This document shows positions 1 to 7,322 of a stretch of 10,505 nt of DNA, in pieces. Location: the NCBI GenBank assembly GCA_002432545.1, contig DJFR01000078.1, forward strand, positions 18,316 to 28,820, in the 5' to 3' direction. Each line of letters opens with the position of its first letter. Position 1 is the stretch's first letter. The stretch is from Flammeovirgaceae bacterium UBA5867. GTDB lineage: Bacteria; Bacteroidota; Bacteroidia; Cytophagales; Cyclobacteriaceae. The notes under the pieces are model-generated. The model was not told the origin of the DNA. It made no database searches and was given only the letters and a program-made list of their open reading frames with translations. The position numbers and the translations under genes were made by a program.

Positions 1-1
1 T

Positions 2-2821
2 ACCCCGACCGTGGTGGATGTGAGTTGTTTTAACGATCCTACACCCGATGGTGAAATTCATATCGCTGCTACCGGTGGAACATCGGCAGCCGGTGGTGAT
101 CCGCTGATCTTCTCCCTGCTGCAGGATTCCAACGTTCCGTACGATGCCGTGAACCAGCGCTTCACCGGACTACGGGCTACAACTTATACCGTTCGTATCG
201 AAGACAAGAACGGATGTACCCAGTATATTCCTAACATTGTGGTGAAACAACCGGGGGATATAGCTTTTACCATCGACATCACTTCGGATTACAATGGCTA
301 TGATGTAAGCTGTGCCGGACAAACAGATGGTGAGATTAGTGTAGATATAGCATCCATCACCGGAGGAAATCCTGGCTATACATACGTGCTCGATCAGGAC
401 CCGTTGAACCTTAGTGGCACTGCCGATGGAAGCTTCCAGGGATTGTCTGCGAATATACTGTATACCATCACCGTAACCGATTCAAAAGGATGTCAGAAGA
501 CCTCATTGCCTGAACTGTTGATCGACCCTATACCGTTGTTTGCAGGGGTGGTAGGCTTTGATAAAGATATATGCGAAGGTGCAGACCCTGCAGCCTTCCA
601 GGAATTGTCGCAGCCATTCGGAGGTATTGGTAACTATATATATCGCTGGGAAGAATCAGCCGATAATATAGCATATGCCCCGGCAGCCGGTACAAATAAT
701 AATCCTACATACGATCCGCCTCCGTTAACAGACCTGATGTACTACCGCAGGGTAGTGGCTTCCGGTACATGTGCAGAAGATGTAACCGATGTTGTAAAGG
801 TAGTGGTACATACACTGCCGCAGGCAACTTTAACTGCACCGAGTGAAGTGTGTGAGAATGGTTTCTTTACACTCGATTTTAAATTCACTAACGGACAAGC
901 GCCTTACTTCTTTGATTACTCAGATGGTACCACAACGCATAGCCTGGTGGGCGGGGAGGACAGACCTGTACCAATATTGAACTATACTGCTACCAAAACC
1001 TTTACGCTTACACATCTCAAGGATTTCTACGGATGTGAACCAGTGTCCTATCCGCTACCGGTAACAGTAAAGATGATCAACATGAACACAAGCTTTACCG
1101 TAGCACCGGCAACACCGCAATGTAGCGGAGGTGAATATACCTTTACGTGGACGGTTAACCCGGATGTAGAGTACGTGTGGACCTGGAACGATGGTTCTCC
1201 GGATGAAGTGATCCCCGCTATAGCAGGTCCGGCAAGTCCCGTGGTGATGCAGGTGAAGCATATCTTTACCAGTGCCAATGTAGGCGGTAACACCGTTATA
1301 CCGGTAACACTTACTGCGCGTAGCACTACCGTTGCTGCTTGTGTGAAGCAGTCGGTTGCGCAGAATATCACGATCTATCCAAATATATTCATCAACGTAG
1401 CGCCTGACCGCACGCAGATATGCAGCGGTGAGAAAGTGAAATTTGTAAACTCAACCGTAGGAGGTTCCGTACATCGCTGGTTCTATCGCACGCAGGGTGG
1501 CGATCCGAATGAAGTTCGTGAAGAGCGCATCTTTGCTACAGCTGCTTCGCAGGAATATACGTTGACGAATACTACGAACCAGACGGTGGTATATGAACTG
1601 GTGTACCAGGTAAACAACGGTTCATGTTCCGATGAGATTGTGATGCCGGTAACCGTATACCGTTCGATGGTGGCTGACTTCAATGCTACTTCCATTACCT
1701 CGTATACCGGTGGCGAGGCGTTTGCAGATTTCCTCAATACATCACTGCCTGCAAATGATCCTGAATTTAGTTACGAATGGAATTTCGGTACAGCATCTTC
1801 GCCCACAACGTTTGACGGCTATACTCCTCCGCAGATCCGCTATACCGCGATCGGTGAAAAAGATATTCACCTGGTGGTAACGAATAAATCTGCAGAAGCG
1901 GCAGGGCTTTCATGCTTCAAGAACAAGACGCTGCGTATTGATATACTCCTGCCTCCGCTGGTGGCTTCGTTCAAATATACTCCGCAGACAACGTGTTTCC
2001 CCGCAGCTATAACCATCACGGAAAATAATGCAACGGGTGATCTTTATGAGTGGACACTGAAAGATAAAGCAGGTAATACGTTGGTAATTACGAATGAGAC
2101 ACTTCCCGTATTCAAAGTAGCAGCACCCGGAGAGTATACTATATTTCTGAAGACTACAAATTCCATTACCGGCCAGACAGCTGAGTCGGATAACCGGAAT
2201 ACTCCAATCCAGATTATGGACAACCCGTATGCTGCGTTTGAAGTGGTGCCGGATTCCATTGTGTTTGTGCCCGATGAAACCGGTATACAGATGCGTAACA
2301 ATACACTGCGCGCCAATAACTACCTCTGGGATTTTGATGATGGCGAAACATCAACCGCGGTTCAACCGCAGCATCATTACCAGATCGCGGGTAACTATAT
2401 CATTACGCTTACGGCCTCCTATAATTTTGGACCGAAAGATTTTGATGGTGATGGCGTGATTGATGGTGACCTGGTTTGTTACGACACGGCTACGCAAGTG
2501 ATCATTGCTAAAAAAGGTGGTCGCATCAGAATACCGAATGCCTTTACACCGGATGTTACAGGTCCGAATGGCGGGTTTAGCGATGGACTCTTCAATGATG
2601 TGTTCCGTCCGATCATGGATGGTGTTGAAGAATTCCAGATGCAGATCTTCGATCGCTGGGGTAATCTCATTTTCGAAAGCAACGATAAGAACCAGGGATG
2701 GGATGGCTATGACAAGAACGGACGACTGTTGCCGGCCGGAGTATATGTATATAAAATTATCATGCGTTTGTCTGACGACCAGCGCACAACACAACTAGGG
2801 GACGTAACACTTATCCGATAA
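2..2821 (+). CDS. Large T9SS type B surface protein with SprB repeats and PKD/Ig-like domains (5'-truncated)
   Basis: This is the C-terminal part of a very large cell-surface protein. The frame is open to the left edge (codons for T-P-T precede the GTG at 11), so the true start lies outside the window. Residues below are numbered from that GTG. Two SprB-type repeats open with the signature VSC...DGEI (residues 4-16 and 99-109). About six Ig/PKD-like beta-sandwich domains of roughly 90 residues follow (175-834), several with PKD-type cores such as YEWNFG and YLWDFDDGE. The protein ends in a gliding-motility-associated/CHU_C-type C-terminal domain (841-936, IPNAFTP ... FDRWGNLIFES ... GWDGY ... 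PAGVYVYKI). Such type B domains are known T9SS secretion signals. An acidic insertion (D810-D820) interrupts the last PKD domain. The PorP/SprF gene 6 nt downstream is the expected partner. Family and secretion route are well supported. The binding target (adhesion, gliding, polysaccharide) is unknown. Confidence 0.93.
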   Translation, partial: TPTVVDVSCFNDPTPDGEIHIAATGGTSAAGGDPLIFSLLQDSNVPYDAVNQRFTGLRATTYTVRIEDKNGCTQYIPNIVVKQPGDIAFTIDITSDYNGYDVSCAGQTDGEISVDIASITGGNPGYTYVLDQDPLNLSGTADGSFQGLSANILYTITVTDSKGCQKTSLPELLIDPIPLFAGVVGFDKDICEGADPAAFQELSQPFGGIGNYIYRWEESADNIAYAPAAGTNNNPTYDPPPLTDLMYYRRVVASGTCAEDVTDVVKVVVHTLPQATLTAPSEVCENGFFTLDFKFTNGQAPYFFDYSDGTTTHSLVGGEDRPVPILNYTATKTFTLTHLKDFYGCEPVSYPLPVTVKMINMNTSFTVAPATPQCSGGEYTFTWTVNPDVEYVWTWNDGSPDEVIPAIAGPASPVVMQVKHIFTSANVGGNTVIPVTLTARSTTVAACVKQSVAQNITIYPNIFINVAPDRTQICSGEKVKFVNSTVGGSVHRWFYRTQGGDPNEVREERIFATAASQEYTLTNTTNQTVVYELVYQVNNGSCSDEIVMPVTVYRSMVADFNATSITSYTGGEAFADFLNTSLPANDPEFSYEWNFGTASSPTTFDGYTPPQIRYTAIGEKDIHLVVTNKSAEAAGLSCFKNKTLRIDILLPPLVASFKYTPQTTCFPAAITITENNATGDLYEWTLKDKAGNTLVITNETLPVFKVAAPGEYTIFLKTTNSITGQTAESDNRNTPIQIMDNPYAAFEVVPDSIVFVPDETGIQMRNNTLRANNYLWDFDDGETSTAVQPQHHYQIAGNYIITLTASYNFGPKDFDGDGVIDGDLVCYDTATQVIIAKKGGRIRIPNAFTPDVTGPNGGFSDGLFNDVFRPIMDGVEEFQMQIFDRWGNLIFESNDKNQGWDGYDKNGRLLPAGVYVYKIIMRLSDDQRTTQLGDVTLIR

Positions 2822-2827
2822 CACAAG

Positions 2828-3883
2828 ATGAAGAACACGATGAAACGATGGATGGGCGTTGCCGTAATGATGATGATGGCGTGTGGAGCAACCGTTGCGC
2901 AGGATCCTCAGTTCTCGCAGTATTACCAGGCTCCGCTATATTTGAACCCGGGCTTTACTGGCGTTACTCCGCAGCAGCGGGTTGCCATGAATTACCGGAT
3001 ACAATGGCCAAGTTTGCCGAAAGCCTTTACAACGTACGCAGCTTCGTATGATATTTTTGTAGAAGAACTGCGCAGTGGTTTTGGCTTAATGCTTACTACA
3101 GACCAGATGGGTTCTGCCGGATGGCGTACTACAACGGCAGGGCTACTGTATTCGTACAAAGTAAAGATCACAGATAAAGTAGTTTTTTCTCCCGGACTAT
3201 ATTTCGGCTATGGTACGAATGGTATTGATCGAAGTAAAGTGCGGCTGGGGAAAGATCTCGATGTTGAATACGATGTACCCGGTTCATCACTTGATCCGGA
3301 TGTGGCGCGTATCGGTAACAGTTCCTATTTCGATTTCGGATCGGGCTTTCTTATCTATAGCCGTCAGTTATGGTTTGGTGCTTCGTTTACACACATGAAC
3401 CGGCCGAGTATATCGGTGTTGAATGAATCAAGCCGGTTGCCGATGAAGACTGCTATACATGCCGGAGCGCGTATCGATCTCAGTGGAGGACCGCGCAACG
3501 GTGGGAGAGTTTCTTACCTCACACCTTCTTTTATATACCGTATGCAAGGCAAATCATTTTCGCAATTGGATCTGGGTGTGAACTATCACATCGACCCCGT
3601 TTCAGTAGGGTTGTGGTATCGCGGTAAACCTTTTGAGAAAACGGTGGTAAATTCTATTGCGCAGGATGCACTGATCCTGACCCTCGGACTATATTTCAAA
3701 CAACTCTCCGTTGGCTATAGCTATGATTTTACAATCTCTGAAATGGAGACGGCTTCCGGTGGAGCGCATGAAATTTCACTCGTGTGGGAATTTTCTTCGA
3801 AGCCGAGCAATCGCAGCTCAAAAAAGAAGTATAAACTGATACCGTGCCCGACTTTTAACAGCAAGGACGGATTCTGGAATTAA
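2828..3883 (+). CDS. PorP/SprF-family T9SS outer-membrane protein
   Basis: This 351-residue protein belongs to the PorP/SprF family, predicted outer-membrane beta-barrels of type IX secretion. Family members such as SprF are needed for export or surface attachment of cargo with type B C-terminal domains. It opens with a basic segment and a hydrophobic Met/Val/Ala-rich signal peptide, with probable cleavage after VAQ (residue 25). The family hallmark follows at once: DPQFSQYYQAPLYLNPGFTG (26-45), then NYRIQWP and TYAASYD. The rest alternates short amphipathic strands rich in Gly, Tyr and Ser, as in a barrel, and ends in a Lys-rich stretch plus PCPTF. The length is normal for the family. The start at 2828 is chosen because it precedes the complete signal peptide; Met5 (2840) is a possible alternative. 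The gene lies 6 nt behind the cargo gene, so co-transcription is very likely. The exact paralogue (porP, sprF or another) cannot be decided because these families are large. Confidence 0.93.
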   Translation: MKNTMKRWMGVAVMMMMACGATVAQDPQFSQYYQAPLYLNPGFTGVTPQQRVAMNYRIQWPSLPKAFTTYAASYDIFVEELRSGFGLMLTTDQMGSAGWRTTTAGLLYSYKVKITDKVVFSPGLYFGYGTNGIDRSKVRLGKDLDVEYDVPGSSLDPDVARIGNSSYFDFGSGFLIYSRQLWFGASFTHMNRPSISVLNESSRLPMKTAIHAGARIDLSGGPRNGGRVSYLTPSFIYRMQGKSFSQLDLGVNYHIDPVSVGLWYRGKPFEKTVVNSIAQDALILTLGLYFKQLSVGYSYDFTISEMETASGGAHEISLVWEFSSKPSNRSSKKKYKLIPCPTFNSKDGFWN

Positions 3884-3910
3884 ACGATACAGTACAAAGT
3901 ATATTTAGAG

Positions 3911-3943
3911 AGGGCTTTCGGTTACAGGAAGCCCTTACTTTTT
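3911..3943 (+). terminator. Intrinsic terminator of the cargo-porP/sprF unit
   Basis: AGGGCTT (3911-3917) pairs with AAGCCCT (3929-3935). A G-T and a C-G pair extend the stem to 9 bp around the loop GGTTACAG. On the + strand a T-rich tail follows (TACTTTTTG, 3936-3944), as in a Rho-independent terminator. It lies 27 bp after the porP/sprF stop codon. The right half overlaps the stop and last codons of the convergent transporter gene. On the - strand the hairpin is followed by CTCTAAATAT, without a real T-run, so it probably works in one direction only. Confidence 0.75.
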
Positions 3944-4707
3944 GATGCCGCTTCTTGCGAAATCTTGTCGGCATTTTCTTTGCCGAGATAGTTATCGATC
4001 AGCGAATGTCCAAAGTAAATGAGTGGCGTGAGGAGGATTGCCACCGCGAACTTGTATATATAGTTGGTAATACCAATCGCGACAATCTGCTGGTTTGAGA
4101 ATATCCCTGCAAAGGCTATATAGAGCACCACGAAGCTGTCTACAAACTGCGATACCAGGGTGGAACCGGTGGCACGCAGCCACAAAAATTTGTTGCCCGT
4201 AACGTTGCGCAGTTTATGAAAAACGAAAACATCTACGAGCTGTCCTAAAATAAAAGCCGTGAGCGAGCCTATAATAATGCGCTGGCCTTGTCCGAAGATC
4301 TTGCCATACGCATAATCAATGTTAAAGTAATTACCCTGCGGATCTTTGCTATACGCATCAATCCACCAGCCGGCAGGGGGGAGCTTGATCGTGAGAAACA
4401 AAACTACAAAGGCATAGGTGATGAGTATAGCTGTAAAGTAACTGATGCGTTTAACACCGGGTTTGCCAAAGTATTCGTTAATCAGGTCGGTGGTGATAAA
4501 AACAACCGGCCAGATAATAACGCCTGCCGTCAGGTTGAAGTCCATCGTAAAGCCCAGGATGTTCAGGTTGGCAGGCTGTAGCCCTACCGTTGTTTCGGCT
4601 GAGAATATTTTTACACCGATCATCTCCGCCATTAGTGCATTGGTGATGAAGATCCCGGCCAGGATTATAAACAGACGATTTCGTTTTTGTTCAAGGGTAG
4701 ACTCCAT
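3922..4707 (-). CDS. yhhQ: Queuosine precursor transporter, YhhQ/VUT (DUF165) family
   Basis: This 261-residue inner-membrane protein matches the YhhQ family, which imports queuosine precursors (preQ0/preQ1 in E. coli) used to modify the wobble base of certain tRNAs. Six hydrophobic segments are visible, at roughly residues 11-33, 57-76, 88-108, 143-163, 183-203 and 207-232. Family-like features include the acidic TTDLINEYFG after the second segment, GQLVDVFVFHKLRN in the fourth, and LRATGSTLVSQFVDSF leading into the fifth. It is somewhat longer than E. coli YhhQ (about 220 residues), with extra residues between segments and in the charged tail. The ATG at 4705-4707 precedes a short charged N-terminus and the first membrane segment. 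It lies 52 bp downstream of rnz on the same strand and may be co-transcribed with it. The actual substrate (preQ0, preQ1, queuine) cannot be read from sequence. Confidence 0.9.
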   Translation of the reverse strand: MESTLEQKRNRLFIILAGIFITNALMAEMIGVKIFSAETTVGLQPANLNILGFTMDFNLTAGVIIWPVVFITTDLINEYFGKPGVKRISYFTAILITYAFVVLFLTIKLPPAGWWIDAYSKDPQGNYFNIDYAYGKIFGQGQRIIIGSLTAFILGQLVDVFVFHKLRNVTGNKFLWLRATGSTLVSQFVDSFVVLYIAFAGIFSNQQIVAIGITNYIYKFAVAILLTPLIYFGHSLIDNYLGKENADKISQEAASKSKGFL

Positions 4708-4759
4708 GGCTATGTATATATCTTGCTTCGGTTGAAATTTTCGCTTGTTAAACTATATA

Positions 4760-5677
4760 TTACTCCTGTATCGTGATCTCGTCACCTTCCAGCGCCAACT
4801 GCGAATTCAGAAATATAGGCTTCGCTTCTTCCAATATAGGGTTGAGATCTTTATAGCGTGCCGAAAAATGTCCGAGCAATAATTTACTTACGTTGGCCAT
4901 TTTTGCAATGGTAGCTGCCTGTGCAGCCGTGCTGTGCAGCGTATCTCTTGCTTTCGATTCCTCATCGTTTGCAAAGGTAGCTTCGTGGTATAGCAGGTCG
5001 ATGTTCCTGATCTGGTCCACCATGCTTACCTGCATGGCAGTATCCGAACAATACGCGTAGCTTCTGGATTTTCGCGCAGACAATGTATAGTCTTCGTTCT
5101 TATATTTTATGTTTCCGTTCTCATCCAGTACATCTTCGCCTCTTTTCAAAGAAGCGATCTGCTGGATCAGTATACCGGCCGGAAGTTTCTCTTTGTCGAT
5201 GCGCCTCAATTTAGGCTTCTCGCGAAACAGAAAACCTGAGCAGCGAATCTTGTGAAGGAGCGGTATTGTCTCTACAGTCACAGCGTCATCTTCAAAAATG
5301 ATTTTGCGTTCATCTTTTTCGAGACGGTGAAAAATAATCTTGAACGAAGGCGATGACTGCGAGTAGCGAAGTTGTGTAGTAATGATCTCATCCAGTCCGC
5401 GGTGACTATATAAATGCAGGTCGTTCGTTCTGCGTTGCAGATGCATGGTAAAGATCAGTCCCATAAGACCGAGGTAATGATCGCCATGCAAATGACTGAT
5501 GAATATATGATTGATGCGATGGTAGCTTACATCCAGCCGCATGAGCTGCATCTGGGCTGCTTCACCACAATCGATCATAAAATACCGGTTCTGAATTTCC
5601 ACCAACTGCGTACTGGGGTGCCGCCCGTAAGCCGGCATCGCACCGCTGGAACCGAGTATTGTAATTTTAAAACTCAT
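4760..5677 (-). CDS. rnz: Ribonuclease Z (tRNA 3'-processing endonuclease)
   Basis: RNase Z is a zinc-dependent metallo-beta-lactamase-fold endonuclease that removes 3' trailers from pre-tRNAs in the cytoplasm. The protein has 305 residues, the usual length of the short (ElaC-type) form. The N-terminus MSFKITILGSSGAMP fits the family and supports the ATG at 5675-5677. The zinc ligands are visible: HLHGDH at 62-67, His142 in LLHKIRCSGF, Asp212 in SDT, and His270 in GHFSARY. HEATF (231-235) and His248 in HSTAA also match conserved positions. The middle segment (roughly 150-200) corresponds to the region between the metal-binding halves. No ligand is missing, so the enzyme should be active. The gene follows the STAS gene after a 68-bp gap that holds a terminator-like hairpin. 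yhhQ follows 52 bp further on. Confidence 0.96.
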   Translation of the reverse strand: MSFKITILGSSGAMPAYGRHPSTQLVEIQNRYFMIDCGEAAQMQLMRLDVSYHRINHIFISHLHGDHYLGLMGLIFTMHLQRRTNDLHLYSHRGLDEIITTQLRYSQSSPSFKIIFHRLEKDERKIIFEDDAVTVETIPLLHKIRCSGFLFREKPKLRRIDKEKLPAGILIQQIASLKRGEDVLDENGNIKYKNEDYTLSARKSRSYAYCSDTAMQVSMVDQIRNIDLLYHEATFANDEESKARDTLHSTAAQAATIAKMANVSKLLLGHFSARYKDLNPILEEAKPIFLNSQLALEGDEITIQE

Positions 5678-5684
5678 GCCTGAA

Positions 5685-5719
5685 GAAATAAAAAGACCAA
5701 AACCCGGAGAGCTTTGGTC
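5685..5719 (-). terminator. Terminator-like hairpin between the STAS gene and rnz (possible attenuator)
   Basis: On the - strand GACCAAA (5719-5713) pairs with TTTGGTC (5701-5695) around an 11-nt loop. A T-rich run follows directly (TTTTTATTTC, 5694-5685). This has the form of a Rho-independent terminator after the STAS gene, whose stop is at 5746-5748. The T-run ends only 7 nt before the rnz start codon, so transcripts from upstream must pass through it to express rnz. It could be a partial terminator or a conditional attenuator. I saw no convincing promoter between the hairpin and rnz. Confidence 0.65.
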
Positions 5720-5745
5720 GTGTAGACGTTACGTTGCTGAACGAT

Positions 5746-6123
5746 TTAGTGATCTCCGCTTTTAAGATCTTTTTCAATCTCGTGCATATAAACAGCATCT
5801 ATAGCTTCTTCAGCAGTAGGAAGAATGTTCAGTACACTGTCAAGTTGCGAGATCTTGATAAGTTTCAGGGTATGATCGGAAAGAGACGCCAGTACAAAAA
5901 TACCTCCGTCTTCCTGCATAATACGGTTTCCTACAAGTAAAGCACTGAGACCGGATGAGTCAGTATATTTTACATCGGCCAGATCCAGGATGATGTTCTT
6001 CATGCCTTCCGCATGCAACGTAATCAATTCTGATTTCAAACCCGGTGCTACACTGGAATCCAGCTTTTCTTCATGCAGCTTCAGCATGCAGTACTTCTCT
6101 TGCTTGTCTATAGTATATTTCAT
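5746..6123 (-). CDS. STAS-domain protein, anti-sigma-factor-antagonist type
   Basis: This is a small cytoplasmic protein of 125 residues made of one STAS domain plus a short charged tail. Members of this fold (SpoIIAA, RsbV) work by partner switching: a kinase/anti-sigma factor phosphorylates a conserved Ser, and the unphosphorylated form sequesters that kinase. The pattern is present. The first strand carries YCMLKLHEEKLDSS, then IILDLADVKYTDSSGLSALL (44-63) contains the DSSGL motif. By alignment with B. subtilis SpoIIAA Ser58, the phosphorylatable residue is probably Ser56. The tail after about residue 103 is acidic/basic and of unknown role. No RsbW-like kinase, PP2C phosphatase or sigma factor lies in the window, so the partner is unknown. 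It sits 85 bp downstream of purC on the same strand and could be read from the purC promoter. The domain call is strong; the regulatory role is inferred. Confidence 0.88.
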   Translation of the reverse strand: MKYTIDKQEKYCMLKLHEEKLDSSVAPGLKSELITLHAEGMKNIILDLADVKYTDSSGLSALLVGNRIMQEDGGIFVLASLSDHTLKLIKISQLDSVLNILPTAEEAIDAVYMHEIEKDLKSGDH

Positions 6124-6208
6124 CGCTGTATATAATTTTCGGTTATGCGTTCCAATGGAATGGGTGTCTCATTTGTACACCGGTCTATCTTCCACTTTAT
6201 AGTAAACT

Positions 6209-7177
6209 TCAGATCTTCTGACTTTCCAAGTTAACGGAATTTATTGAATTGAGAATGCTTTGCTCAATTCTTTGAGTTATCCCGGTATAATCGACAGAAG
6301 CCAGTGCCTCGCCACGCACCTGCTCATACAATTCCTTATAGCGGGCCGAGATAGAGTTCACGATTGCGTCTGTCATTTCCGGTATCTGTTGTCCGTCCTT
6401 TCCCTGAAAACCGTTTTCAATAAGCCACTGACGTACAAATTCCTTCGAAAGTTGCTTCTGTGGTTCTCCGGCTTTCTGGCGCGCCTCGTATCCTTCCTTA
6501 TAAAAATAACGTGACGAATCCGGAGTATGAACTTCATCGATCAGGTAAATCTTGCCCTGGTGTTTACCAAATTCATACTTGGTATCTACCAGAATAAGAC
6601 CGCGCTCGGCTGCCAGTTCAGTACCCTTGTTGAAAAGTTTAAAGGTATATTCTTCCAGTGTTTTATAGTCGCTCTCGCTTACAATGCCACGCTTCAGTAT
6701 TTCTTCTCTTGAAATATCTTCATCGTGTCCTACATGTGCTTTGGTTGTGGGAGTGATGATCGGGGTAGGCAGCTTGTCATTTTCTTTCAGACCTTCCGGC
6801 AGCGGTACACCACACACCGTTCTTTTGCCAGCTTTATACTCACGCCATGCATGGCCGGCCAGGTATCCGCGCACCACCATCTCCACAGCAAACGGCTCGC
6901 ACTTGAAGCCGATTGTTACGTTCGGGTCGGGTGTAGCAATAACCCAGTTGGGAACAAGATGTTTGGTGGCCTCGAGATTAAAAGCAGCAATCTGGTTTAA
7001 AACTCTTCCTTTATCCGGAATAGCGCGGGGCAGAATAACATCAAAGGCAGAGATCCGGTCGCTGGCAACCATCGCCATACGATCTCCGAAATAATAAACA
7101 TCGCGAACTTTGCCCTTGTAGAAGCCCGTTTGGCCGGGAAATTTGAAGTTGGTTTCCTTGATTGCCTGCATACTCAT
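6209..7177 (-). CDS. purC: Phosphoribosylaminoimidazole-succinocarboxamide synthase (SAICAR synthetase)
   Basis: PurC catalyses the ATP-dependent joining of CAIR and aspartate to give SAICAR in de novo purine synthesis. The protein has 322 residues, the longer form also seen in yeast-like and many Bacteroidota enzymes, against about 237 in E. coli. The ATP-binding start GKVRDVYYF (22-30) is followed by ASDRISAFDVILPRAIPDKG (38-57). The two family signatures are VEMVVRGYLAGHAWR (98-112) and LILVDTKYEFG (195-205). DEVHTPDSSRYF (224-235) supplies further active-site residues. No key motif is missing. The ATG at 7175-7177 is chosen; Met3 (7169-7171) is an equally possible start because both precede the conserved region. 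It is separated from the upstream permease-peptidase gene by that gene's terminator, so it probably has its own promoter in the 145-bp gap. Confidence 0.97.
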   Translation of the reverse strand: MSMQAIKETNFKFPGQTGFYKGKVRDVYYFGDRMAMVASDRISAFDVILPRAIPDKGRVLNQIAAFNLEATKHLVPNWVIATPDPNVTIGFKCEPFAVEMVVRGYLAGHAWREYKAGKRTVCGVPLPEGLKENDKLPTPIITPTTKAHVGHDEDISREEILKRGIVSESDYKTLEEYTFKLFNKGTELAAERGLILVDTKYEFGKHQGKIYLIDEVHTPDSSRYFYKEGYEARQKAGEPQKQLSKEFVRQWLIENGFQGKDGQQIPEMTDAIVNSISARYKELYEQVRGEALASVDYTGITQRIEQSILNSINSVNLESQKI

Positions 7178-7192
7178 AAACTAGATCGGGGG

Positions 7193-7200
7193 CAAATTAA
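7193..7200 (-). promoter_or_regulatory. Possible Bacteroidota-type -7 element for purC
   Basis: On the - strand TTAATTTG lies 15 nt before the purC ATG and matches the Bacteroidota -7 consensus TAnnTTTG at all but one defined position. A promoter is expected here because a strong terminator ends the preceding gene. No clear TTG -33 element sits at the usual spacing of about 19-21 nt, so this remains a weak call. Confidence 0.3.
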
Positions 7201-7260
7201 CGAAAGAATTTGAAGATCGGAGCGAACATTTGCAAAACGGATTTGTGTTTATTGACGGGT

Positions 7261-7298
7261 ATAAAACGAAGATACCAGGCGATTGAGGCCTGGTATCT
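7261..7298 (-). terminator. Intrinsic terminator of the permease-M1 peptidase gene
   Basis: A perfect 11-bp stem is formed by AGATACCAGGC (7270-7280) and GCCTGGTATCT (7288-7298), with the 7-nt loop GATTGAG on the + strand. On the - strand the stem is followed by TCGTTTTAT (7269-7261), a short T-rich tail. It lies 24 bp after the stop codon of the large - strand gene (7323-7325). The stem is strong, but the T-run is broken, so termination may be incomplete. Confidence 0.75.
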
Positions 7299-7322
7299 GC
7301 AGTGTGATGCTTCCGCTTAAAA

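Noticed and set aside
11..13. GTG as a genuine start of the large surface protein
   Set aside because: The frame is open upstream to the window edge, the codon falls directly before a SprB repeat signature, and no signal peptide follows. It is an internal valine.
2351..2794. Open frame of 147 codons on the - strand, antisense to the sorting domain of the surface protein
   Set aside because: The + strand frame has clear PKD and CHU_C motifs through the same bases. The antisense product shows no recognisable motif or signal.
2867..2878. ATG repeated four times in the porP/sprF signal peptide as a possible slippage tract
   Set aside because: Slippage by whole triplets would only add or remove Met in the hydrophobic core. 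The tract is too short to suggest phase variation.
2828..2902. Possible lipoprotein signal (MMAC) in the PorP/SprF protein
   Set aside because: The lipobox is poor (Met at -3), and a better signal-peptidase I site (VAQ before DPQFSQ) stands exactly where the conserved family sequence begins.
6124..6208. Possible terminator between purC and the STAS gene
   Set aside because: Only weak stems such as GGTGT/ACACC are present, without a T-run on either strand. Read-through from purC is more likely.
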